From Pseudoxanthomonas indica (GTDB lineage Bacteria; Pseudomonadota; Gammaproteobacteria; Xanthomonadales; Xanthomonadaceae), in the NCBI RefSeq assembly GCF_900167565.1, contig NZ_FUZV01000002.1:558001-622000 (forward strand): a DNA stretch of 64,000 nucleotides. The letters are read 5' to 3'. A model generated the notes under the pieces. It saw nothing but the letters and a program-made list of their open reading frames with translations, did no database searches and was not told the origin of the DNA. Below, piece after piece: positions 1-8,800 of the stretch (within the stretch, counting starts at the first letter, position 1; every line of letters starts with the position of its first letter). A program made the position numbers and the translations under genes.

Positions 1-2
1 AG

Positions 3-179
3 ACCTTCGACCAGAGCCTGTTCGAGCTGTACCAGGCCGGCGAGATCTCGTACGAAGATGCGCTGCGCTATGCCGACTCGCAGAACGAGGTGCGCTTGCG
101 GATCAAGCTGTCGCAGGGTGGTGATGCACGGACCTTGGCGCAGGGGTTGGATGGGGTTGAGGTGGCGGAAGTGCGCTGA
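3..179 (+). CDS. pilU: PilU-like type IV pilus ATPase, C-terminal end only
   Basis: Open at the left edge; 58 codons remain before a TGA. The readable end has the pattern FDQSLFELYQAG, then a Y-E-D-A-L-R block and QNEVRLRIKL, which closes PilT/PilU-type twitching-motility ATPases. The acidic tail after the RLRIKL block favours PilU over PilT. In this family the protein is a cytoplasmic hexameric ATPase that powers pilus retraction at the inner-membrane base. No Walker motifs are visible because the N-terminal part lies outside the window. A strong intrinsic terminator follows, so the next gene is a separate unit. The family call is from memory of the tail only. Confidence 0.7.
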   Translation, partial: TFDQSLFELYQAGEISYEDALRYADSQNEVRLRIKLSQGGDARTLAQGLDGVEVAEVR

Positions 180-205
180 GGCGCTGACACTGCAGAATGA
201 CGACA

Positions 206-232
206 AGAGCCCGCAGAGATGCGGGCTCTTTT
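206..232 (+). terminator. Rho-independent terminator after the pilU-like gene
   Basis: Perfect stem AGAGCCCGCA / TGCGGGCTCT around a GAGA loop, followed by TTTTA. It lies about 27 bp after the stop codon. A closely similar hairpin recurs at 5446-5477. Confidence 0.9.
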
Positions 233-347
233 ATTGGAGAAGATCCTTCGTTCTAGCTTGCTATTTGCAGGTGGCAAGAAGCAGAAGAAACCGAGGTATA
301 TTTAACTTGAAGTGATGCTCGACTGTTCAATCTCAAGGAAGGATTTA

Positions 348-3300
348 ATGAAACGGAAGCTTGGGCGGAGTGCTGCAGATTGCGTCGTGGCGGATTGGGC
401 AAAGGCGCTAAATCCAGCTGGTTTCAGGTTGGTCCTAGCGGCACTGCTTGTGTTCCTTAGTGCGCCGCTGGGAGCATTCCCCACATATGCAGACCAAGGC
501 GAAGCGTTCGCAGCATGCATGGCGAAAGCACATATTCAAAAACCCTCTGGTTCATCTGTTGCGGATTGTAAATTCCAGGAGCCGGGATACCGCCTCTATT
601 GGCGCGGACCGTCCGGGTGGGGCAATACGATTGGAAACTCGGAGAACTGGCATACATACCCTTCAAACAACAAATGTTCGGCCCGAACCGGTGGTCCGAC
701 TCAAGCGATGTCCAGCGAGAGTTTGAGCTGTGATCGAGGATGTGAGTATGCCGCTGGACAAGGAGGACTTCCCGAACAAACGGGAAGAACATGCCATGCA
801 CTGCCCACGTTTCCTGACCCATTCAAGAACACATGCTGCACTGGGGATGCGGCGGTAACCGCAGGAAACCCTGTCAACTTCAATACCGGAGCAAAGATAG
901 CGACTGCCGTCGATTTCACTGCCGGGAGTGGGCGCCTTGAATTTTCGCGCATCCATTCCAGCGGGTGGCGGGTGACGCTGCTGACGGAGATGGGTAGCAC
1001 GTGGCAGCACACCTATATGCGGAAAATCGCCACGGTCGACTCCGACACTGTCAAGGTAATGCGGCATTCGGGAGAGGTGTACGTGTTCCGCAAGTACGGC
1101 GGCGCGTGGATGAGAGATCCGGATGTCCCCTACACGTTGGAGGAAATGACGTCGGGTGGCGTACTCTCAGGATGGGTGCTTCGAGCTCCGGACGATTCGG
1201 ATGAATTCTTCGATGCCGATGGCAAGCTGATTGCCGTTGACTGGGGCGACGGTGACTCCTTGGCGTTGGAGTACACGGGAGGCCAGTTGACCAAAGTGGT
1301 AGATGCCCATGGTCGAGCATTGCTGCTCGGATACACCAATGGCGTCGTCACAAGCGTGGCCACGCCGGATGGATCCACATTGGTGTACACCTACGACACC
1401 GCGATGCGCATTACCAAAGTGGAGATCAATGACGGAGTCTCCACAAGTCAGATTGCGCGCTATTCTTACACCAGCGCCTCCTATACCAAGGCATTGACTC
1501 AGCGATGGGATGAGAACAATGCCATCTATGGGACTTGGACCTACGGCAGCAATGGACGCGTGAGTCGAAGTGTTCACGGGAATCCTGCGGGAAAAATCGA
1601 TGAGCTGACCTTCACCTATGGCACCGGAACAGCGACCGTGACGGACGCTCTGGGTGCACAAACTACCATTGGATCGACCGTCATCTATGGGCGAGCCAGG
1701 TCGACGGGTGCCGACAAAATCTGTCCATCCTGCAACGGCAAGGTATTCGCTGCCCAAACGCTCGATGTCAACGGCTATGCAGACACTCAAGTCGACTTCA
1801 ATGGCGTATTGGCAGACCTCGACTTCAACCCGAGAGGACTGCTCGTAAAGCGGGTGGATTCCGCCAACGAGCCGGATTTCAAGCGAACAACTGAAACGGC
1901 GTGGCACTCAATGTTTCGCAAGCCAGTCCAGAGAGACGTTCGTGACGCCTCCGGTGGCCTGCTGACCCGACAGACATTCACCTACAACAGTCGGGGACAG
2001 TCGCTGCATTCAACGCGCTGGGATGCCAACCTAACTAATGGACGTGCCCAGACGACTGCCTACTGCGAACCTGCGGATATCGCCGCGAACCTGTGTCCGC
2101 TGGAAGGCCTAGTACGGGCAGTAGATGGCCCCCTGCCGGGCATCGTGGATCGGACCAACTTTGAATACTACCCTGCGGACGAAGCCAGCTGTGCCTCCGC
2201 TCCTTCGACCTGCCCTTATCGGAAAGGCGACCTGTGGAAGGTGACCAATCCCTTAGGGCACCTCGTTGAAACTTTGAAGTACGACGGTGCGGGTCGGGTC
2301 TTGTCGAGCAGGGACGCAAATGGTGTCGTCACCGACCGCCAATATCATGCGCGTGGCTGGCTGACCGCCGTCAAAGTGCGCGGCACCGACGATGCGGTCG
2401 AAACCGACGATGCCATCACTCGAATTGAGTACTGGCCCACCGGTCTGGTCAAGCGAGTCACGCAGCCGGATGGTGCATACACGCAGTTCACCTATGACCA
2501 GGCTCATCGGCTCACCGACGTCACCGACAACGGCGGAAACTTCATCCACTACACGCTGGACTTCAACGGAAATCGCATCAAGGAGGACACCAAGAACAGC
2601 AGCGGCGTCCTCAAACGTACGTTGAGTCGGGTCTTCAACCAACTGGGACAGTTGACCACGCTGGCAGATGCACAGGCCAATCCGACGGACTTCACCTATG
2701 ACGCAAACGGCCACAGCAACACCGTGACCGATGCGCTCAGCCGGGTCACTGATAGCGACTATGACCCACTGAACCGGCTGTCGCGGACTCTGCAAGATGT
2801 CGGGGGCATCGAGGCAGAGACCAAGCTTGCCTACGGTCCGTTGGACAACCTGACCAAGGTGACGGACCCGAAAGGACTGGACACCATCTACACCTACAAT
2901 GGTTTGGGTGATCTGACTCAGCTGAGTAGTCCAGATACGGGCGTTACGACATACACGTATGACGCCGCAGGCAACCGCGCCACGCAGACCGATGCTCGCG
3001 GCATCGCCTCCACCTATTCGTATGATGCCTTGGGCAGGATCTCGGCTATTTCCTATCCAACTTCGTCATTGAACGTGGGCTACGTCTACGACACCACACA
3101 GGCGGCGTGCATCGCTGGCGAGACTTACTCCATTGGGCGCACGACCCGGATGGATGATGCCAGTGGCAACACCCAGTACTGCTACAACCGATTAGGCCAG
3201 CTGGTCCGCAAGGTTCAGACCACCAATGGCATTCCCTTCACCGTGCGCTACGCGTGGGACAAGGCAGGTCAGCTGATTGGCATGGTCTACCCGGATGGCA

Positions 3301-4715
3301 GCGAAGTCGACTACACCCGCAACGCATTGGGCCAAATTACGGCCATGGGCATCACCCGACCGGGCCAGGCGCGAGAAGTGCTGGTTAGCCAAGTGACCTA
3401 CCTGCCTTTTGGACCAACAGCCGGCTGGACCTTTGGCAATGGACGAGTCATGACCCGTTCGTACGATCAGGATTACCGACCCACCGCCATTCTCGATTCC
3501 GCGCCAGGCGGACTGTCGCTTGGATTTGGCTATGACGTCGTAGGCAACTTGACCAAGTTGGGTACAGTCGCGGGCATTACCTCTCCGGCCATCACGTTTG
3601 GTTACGACACATTGGGCCGGCTGACGCGTTCCGAAGATGGCCCTACCGCCGTGGCAATCGACGCCTATAGCTATGACGCCACTGGCAACCGTCTTTCGCA
3701 TAGCACTGCGACCGGAACTTCCGCCTATACCTATCCGTCCGGCAATCACCACCTGACCTATGTAGGTGGCACGGCGCGCGGCTACGATGCGGTGGGCAAC
3801 ACCACCAACATTGGCAGCGGACGCGAGTTCGTCTACAGCGACGCCAATCGCCTGAGCCAGGTGAAGAACGGTGGCACGGTCGCGATGAACTACACGTACA
3901 ACGGCCGGGGAGAACAGGTACGCCGTCACCTTGGCAGCACCAACAGTTACACCATATATGACGAATCTGGCCACTGGCTGGGAGACTACGACAGCAGCGG
4001 TGTAGCGCTGCAGCAAGCGTTGTGGATGGATGAGCTACCGGTAGGACTGATCGCCAATGGTGGACAGTTGCATTACATCGAGCCGGACCACCTGGGTTCA
4101 CCAAGGGTTGTCATAGAAGTGGCGCGAAATGTGGCCGTATGGAGGTGGGATTTGAAGGGAGAAGCATTTGGCGCGACAACGGCTGAGGAGGATGTGGACG
4201 GTGATAGCGTGCCGCTTGTGTTGGATATGCGATTCCCTGGGCAGCGTTATGACCGTCATTCCGCGCTGAATCAAAACTACTTTCGAGACTACGAACCTTC
4301 AACCGCCCGATACATTCAAAGCGACCCAATTGGGCTTATCGCTGGGACTTCAACATACACATACATAGAAAGTAACCCGCTGATCAACTACGACCTGCTG
4401 GGGCTGGCCGGCGGAATGGACTCGCCGAATGCGACACTGAGATCGGCGATCGCGAGAGGCGACGTTAGGCAACTGGAAGCGATCATGGAATCCCTCGCGC
4501 CAGCGGAGCAACAATTGGCCAAAGAAGCAATTCGGAAGTTCAATTCACGTGCCGCAGACTGGATTTCAAGAGAATGCAGAGGTTCTATCAATCGTGAATT
4601 TCCGAGCCAGTTCCGCGACAAGACTCTCAAGGAAATACTTGAGCTTTCAAAATCTGGCGATTCAATGGCAAAAAAAGCATGGAAACTCCTCAATGACTCA
4701 AGATTCAGAAAATAA
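348..4715 (+). CDS. RHS/YD-repeat protein 1 with polymorphic C-terminal tip
   Basis: Large exported RHS protein of 1455 residues. The ATG at 348 is chosen because AAGGAAGG (335-342) lies just before it; a GTG at 312 is in frame but has no such site. A long n-region is followed by a hydrophobic stretch (about residues 28-46) and an A-x-A-like cleavage point near 48, so it looks Sec-exported. A Cys-rich N-terminal part leads to a DUF6531-like start (GNPVNFNTGAK, about 173) and then dozens of YD repeats (G.v..Y.YD..GN). The RHS core ends around residues 1324-1353 (SDPIGL ... YDLLGL). The final roughly 100 residues (AIARGDVRQLEAIMES..., R/K-rich) differ from RHS protein 2 and are an unassigned candidate toxin tip. 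In characterised RHS proteins the repeats form a shell around the tip. The tip DNA is AT-richer than the core. The adjacent overlapping gene is the likely immunity gene. No VgrG, PAAR or T6SS gene is in the window, so the export route is unknown. Confidence 0.9.
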   Translation: MKRKLGRSAADCVVADWAKALNPAGFRLVLAALLVFLSAPLGAFPTYADQGEAFAACMAKAHIQKPSGSSVADCKFQEPGYRLYWRGPSGWGNTIGNSENWHTYPSNNKCSARTGGPTQAMSSESLSCDRGCEYAAGQGGLPEQTGRTCHALPTFPDPFKNTCCTGDAAVTAGNPVNFNTGAKIATAVDFTAGSGRLEFSRIHSSGWRVTLLTEMGSTWQHTYMRKIATVDSDTVKVMRHSGEVYVFRKYGGAWMRDPDVPYTLEEMTSGGVLSGWVLRAPDDSDEFFDADGKLIAVDWGDGDSLALEYTGGQLTKVVDAHGRALLLGYTNGVVTSVATPDGSTLVYTYDTAMRITKVEINDGVSTSQIARYSYTSASYTKALTQRWDENNAIYGTWTYGSNGRVSRSVHGNPAGKIDELTFTYGTGTATVTDALGAQTTIGSTVIYGRARSTGADKICPSCNGKVFAAQTLDVNGYADTQVDFNGVLADLDFNPRGLLVKRVDSANEPDFKRTTETAWHSMFRKPVQRDVRDASGGLLTRQTFTYNSRGQSLHSTRWDANLTNGRAQTTAYCEPADIAANLCPLEGLVRAVDGPLPGIVDRTNFEYYPADEASCASAPSTCPYRKGDLWKVTNPLGHLVETLKYDGAGRVLSSRDANGVVTDRQYHARGWLTAVKVRGTDDAVETDDAITRIEYWPTGLVKRVTQPDGAYTQFTYDQAHRLTDVTDNGGNFIHYTLDFNGNRIKEDTKNSSGVLKRTLSRVFNQLGQLTTLADAQANPTDFTYDANGHSNTVTDALSRVTDSDYDPLNRLSRTLQDVGGIEAETKLAYGPLDNLTKVTDPKGLDTIYTYNGLGDLTQLSSPDTGVTTYTYDAAGNRATQTDARGIASTYSYDALGRISAISYPTSSLNVGYVYDTTQAACIAGETYSIGRTTRMDDASGNTQYCYNRLGQLVRKVQTTNGIPFTVRYAWDKAGQLIGMVYPDGSEVDYTRNALGQITAMGITRPGQAREVLVSQVTYLPFGPTAGWTFGNGRVMTRSYDQDYRPTAILDSAPGGLSLGFGYDVVGNLTKLGTVAGITSPAITFGYDTLGRLTRSEDGPTAVAIDAYSYDATGNRLSHSTATGTSAYTYPSGNHHLTYVGGTARGYDAVGNTTNIGSGREFVYSDANRLSQVKNGGTVAMNYTYNGRGEQVRRHLGSTNSYTIYDESGHWLGDYDSSGVALQQALWMDELPVGLIANGGQLHYIEPDHLGSPRVVIEVARNVAVWRWDLKGEAFGATTAEEDVDGDSVPLVLDMRFPGQRYDRHSALNQNYFRDYEPSTARYIQSDPIGLIAGTSTYTYIESNPLINYDLLGLAGGMDSPNATLRSAIARGDVRQLEAIMESLAPAEQQLAKEAIRKFNSRAADWISRECRGSINREFPSQFRDKTLKEILELSKSGDSMAKKAWKLLNDSRFRK

Positions 4716-5022
4716 CTTCTACATTGCTTTCATACTTAGTCGTTCAACGAGAGACAACTCGGAGCCTGGCTTGTGGGAAGAGTGCGTTGCGGTAGTAGAG
4801 GCTTCCTCAGAAGATGAGGCGACGAGAGTCGCGGCCGCTTTTGGTCGAGAACGCCAGACATCATTCACTTCCATTGACGGAACATTGATTGCATGGGAAT
4901 TCCATTCGGTGACGCAGGTTTCCATGCTCGAGATCCCTCTCAAGAATGGGTATGAAATTAGTAGTCGTCACTTGCGCAATGATGAGGCTGTCAGTTTGCT
5001 GAGGCCAATCGATGATGATTGA
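4693..5022 (+). CDS. DUF4288-like small protein, candidate immunity protein of RHS 1
   Basis: Protein of 109 residues starting at the ATG at 4693, which overlaps the 3' end of RHS 1 by 23 bases in another frame. An in-frame start at 4549 would lie deep inside the RHS gene and is not preferred. The order of features matches the DUF4288 family as I remember it: Y-I-A-F-I-L strand, LWEECVAVVEASSEDEA, T-x-I-A-W-E-F, then E-I-S-S-R near the end. It has no signal peptide or membrane segment, so it is probably cytoplasmic. The position directly after a variable RHS tip is the standard place for an immunity gene, but neutralisation is inferred from context only. Base composition is as AT-rich as the RHS tip, suggesting the two were acquired together. 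Confidence 0.75.
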   Translation: MTQDSENNFYIAFILSRSTRDNSEPGLWEECVAVVEASSEDEATRVAAAFGRERQTSFTSIDGTLIAWEFHSVTQVSMLEIPLKNGYEISSRHLRNDEAVSLLRPIDDD

Positions 5023-5186
5023 TGGGCGAGATGAGGAAAGGCAGCGCCATTTTATTGGGTATGTATGCAGGTCTGACGGATCGCGCTTGGCACCATGGAT
5101 TTTCTTTTCTGATTCGCGTGCGTGACGGCGACTTGGAATTATTCATAGTGCGTCCGATAGCGCCTCTGGTCGAACGAGAGTTGCGT

Positions 5187-5430
5187 GTATGGCTGGCACA
5201 GAGCGCTCATCCCTTCGTCCTCACCGGCGCCGGCATCAGCACCGCCTCCGGCATCCTCGACCACCGCGACACTAACGGCCAGAGGAAGCGCATGCCGCCG
5301 GTCACATATCAGGCCTTCGTCGGTGACCCGTTGACCAACGCGCGCTACTGGGCGCGCAGCGTAATCGGCTATCCGTGCATGGCGCAGTCGCTGCCCAATG
5401 CGCGCATCGCGGAAGAGCGGTAGCCACCTA
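5187..5430 (+). pseudogene. Truncated, decayed copy of the sirtuin gene 5' part
   Basis: This stretch is homologous to 11033-11297, the start of the intact sirtuin gene. Shared text includes [37 protein letters not shown] and GYP-MAQS-PNA. It has substitutions in normally invariant places (P to L and Y to H after ASGI). The reading frame then fails: after PNA about 26 bases of the intact gene are missing, and a TAG at 5421-5423 ends the frame. Homology seems to resume briefly up to about 5430. The catalytic His, the zinc-binding cysteines and the rest of the Rossmann fold are absent. An open frame runs from 5019 into this segment, but its first 55 residues resemble nothing I recognise. I regard it as a remnant of duplication or insertion at the RHS locus, not a working gene. 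Confidence 0.85.
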
Positions 5431-5445
5431 CGCATCTGGAGAAAG

Positions 5446-5477
5446 ACAAAAGCCCGCAGTGATGCGGGACTTTTGTT
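5446..5477 (+). terminator. Rho-independent terminator after the sirtuin remnant
   Basis: Hairpin AAAAGCCCGCA / TGCGGG-A-CTTTTG with a GTGA loop and one bulged A, followed by TTTG. It is nearly the same as the hairpin at 206-232, so it is either a lineage-typical terminator or part of the duplicated unit. Confidence 0.75.
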
Positions 5478-5821
5478 TGTCGCCGTCTCGACGAACAGCG
5501 GTGCCGCTTGATTAGCCGCTACTCGGCTTTGGGACGCAGGTCAAAGTTGCGCCAGCCAACTTGACCTAGCCTCAGCCAAGTCGAGAACCGCACAGCCGGC
5601 TCGCCGACGCAGGGGACACTCCAGGATGGGGGAATCGCATGCTTGAAGGATCGTGGCAAACCGCAACGAACGCCGTTCCAGGCAATTGCCTTCTCCAGGC
5701 GCGCAGCATCGCGCGCGACCCATCGCACCCGCCGTAACGTCACCAGCCACCGCGGGCCAACGCGCCTGCTGTCCGTCTACAACCCGCTCATCTGAAACAG
5801 AGACCTGCGCAAGGAGCATTT
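5478..5821. other. Intergenic region before RHS protein 2
   Basis: About 340 bases without a credible gene; the short open frames on both strands lack ribosome sites and family features. It should contain the promoter of the second RHS gene, but I see no convincing -35/-10 pair. Only the AAGGAG at about 5810-5815, just before the ATG, is clear. Confidence 0.5.
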
Positions 5822-8800
5822 ATGGGATCTCGCACGCTGGCTGCCCTTGCGGGCATGGCTTTGTTCTTGATCAGCTTCTCCAGTTGGGCGGGAGATGAGG
5901 TGTGCCTGGAAAATGGTGGGACGAAAAGCTGCGCTCGACCGAGCGAAGATTGGACGGCAGCTGTATGCGTCGAACAGATGAGCCACTTCGCGATTGACAG
6001 TGCAATGTGTCGACTGCTCGGTGGCGTGTATCAGGGTGGAAATTCGAATCCCGCTTGCATCGGCGGCGAACCATTCATCACGAAAGAGACCGCTGCCGAG
6101 CTGGCAGATGAATACTTCGCAGAAAGATACAGCTGTCCCTACACATCAAAATCAGATACGGGTTGGGGCGCCTCGCTGCCTGCCAGCTATTTCTGCTATG
6201 CCGGACCCTCTACATACAGGTACGGACAGCTCAAGGAGGAGTTTCGCAAGTTCACGTTCTCCGGCAAGGCAAGGAATTTCGACGGGACATGCTCGCTTGA
6301 TACAACTGTCTCGCTGATTACAACCAATGTCCGTGACGTCATGTGCGCGCCAGGAGCTGTTTCGTTGTACGGCGCAAACAATACGTGGCTGGATTGCTTC
6401 AACGAGCATGACAAGACGTGTCCCATCAACAACCCGGTGATGCCGGGCGATGGCATGCATGTGAAAAGCGAAGTCGACTTTCAGGCTCCGGGAAGCCCAC
6501 TTCGATTCGTTCGGACATTCGCACCGGCAAATGGATCCGTACCGCGCGTTTCGACGGCAAGCAGTCCGATGACCGTTGGAAAGTACTGGTACTTCAACTA
6601 TGGGATGAGAGTCGACAAAGTAGTGAACTCCGATTACGTCGCGGCCATAGCTACTCGGGATGATGGTTCACGAGTGTACTTTGATCCAAGCGGCAATCCG
6701 CTTCAGAGATCCGATGGGGAATTCATTCGCTACGAAGAACTGCCGGACGGAAGCATGGTTATTACGCAAGGCGCGGACACCGAGCGGTACACGTCCGACG
6801 GAAAACTAGGCCGCATCGACTACGCTTCAGGCCAGTACGTCCAGCTCACTTACGACGACCCAAACAGGAGGATCGATGCGCAGGACCAGAATGGACGGAC
6901 GCTATCGATCCATTACTGGAGGGCGAGGGTTCCGAGCCATATCGTGATGCCCGATGGCGGAACAATCACGTACGGCTATGACAGCGTCAAGCGGACACTG
7001 AACAAGGTGAAGTTTGCAGATGGCGCATCCCGTACGTTCAACACGACATTCACCGGCAATGGCCGTTTCGACGTTTATGACGAACTTGGAGTCCTCTATT
7101 CGACCCATCTTTACACACACCAGACTTTGGGAGCCCGCATAAGCAGTTCCAACCTTGCTTCCGGACTCTCGGGAGGGCAAGTCGGACGACAGATATACAC
7201 CTACACTCAAGGCAGCAACGGAGCCTCCAGCCTCGCCGTCACCGGCCCCCTCGGGCAGGCAGTGACCAGGAACTACCAAACCAAAGGCAACACCAAGAAG
7301 CTGGTTTCGCAGACCCAACTATGCGCCACTTGTGGCGGCTCGACCGCCAGCAAGACCTACGATGCCAACGGCTATGTCGACGTCGAGACGGACTTCAAGG
7401 GCAGCACCACCGACTACACGATAGACAGTGCCGGTCGGGAGCTTTCCCGCATTGAAGCGGCCAACGACACCACCGGCCAGAAGCGAACCATCGAAACAGA
7501 CTGGCACGCCACGCTGAAGTTGCCCCTGGAGCGGCGTACCCGGGACGCAACGGGCCTGCTCAAGGCTCGTACGGTATGGACCTATAACGCGCGGGGCCAG
7601 GTGCTGACACTGTCGGCAGTGGATACCCTCACCGGTGCGCAGCGCACGCAGTCCTACGCCTACTGTGAGGCATCCGATGTGTTGGCCAACACGTGCCCGC
7701 TGGTTGGCTTGCTGCTGTCAGCGGATGGTCCGCTTGCAGGGACGGTCGACAGGTCAACGTATCACTACTACGCGGCCGACGATGCTTCGTGCGCGACTAC
7801 GCCGACCACCTGCCCTCACCGCAAGGGCGACCTGTGGAAGGTCACCAACGCACTCGGCCAGACCATGGAGACCCTGCGGTATGACGGCGCCGGTCGGACG
7901 CTTTCAGTCAAAGACCCCAACGGCGTGGTGACGGATCAGGAGTACCACGCGAGAGGTTGGCGGACAGCAACCAAGGTTCGCGGCGCCGATGACAACGTCG
8001 AGACCGATGACGTCATATCACGGGTGGAGTACTGGCCGACGGGTCTGGTCAAGCGGGTTACCCAGCCCGATGGTTCCTATACCCAGTTCACCTACGACCA
8101 GGCGCACCGGCTGACGGACGTGACGGATGCTGCGGGAAACTACATCCACTACGTGCAGGACTTTGCAGGCAACCGCATATCCGAGCAGACCAAGGACAGT
8201 GGTGGAAACCTGAAACGCAGTTTGAGCCGAGTGTTCAATCAGCGCAGCCAACTGCTCACCCAGGCAGACGCACAAGCCAATCCCACCGACTTCACCTACG
8301 ATGCCAACGGCAACACGAAGACCATCACCGACGCGCTGGATCGAGTCACGGATCAGAGCTACGACCCACTGAACCGGTTAGCGCGCACGTTGCAGGACAT
8401 GGGCGGAATCGCGGCGGAAACGCGCTTCGCCTATGACGCGCTGGACAACCTGGTCAAGGTCACCGACCCCAAGGGTTTGGATACAACCTACTCATACAAC
8501 AGCTTGGGTGATCTGACTCAACTAAGTAGTCCAGATACTGGCGTCACGACATACACCTACGATGCAGCTGGTAACCGGTCCACACAAACCGATGCGCGAA
8601 ACGTCACCTCCGTATACGCTTACGACGGGCTGGGGCGAATTACCGGAGTCAGCTACCCGACCACATCGCTCAATGTTGGCTATGTCCATGATCTGACGCA
8701 GGGTGTGTGCGCGACGGGCGAGACTTATTCCGTAGGCCGCTTGACCCGCATGAATGACGCCAGTGGCAATACACAGTATTGCTACAACCGGTTTGGCTAC

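Noticed and set aside
312..347. GTG at 312 as the RHS 1 start
   Set aside because: No ribosome site before it; the ATG at 348 has AAGGAAGG at good spacing.
5019..5423. An open 134-codon frame as an intact gene
   Set aside because: Its second half is a truncated sirtuin segment with changes at conserved positions and a frameshifting deletion; its first 55 codons match nothing.
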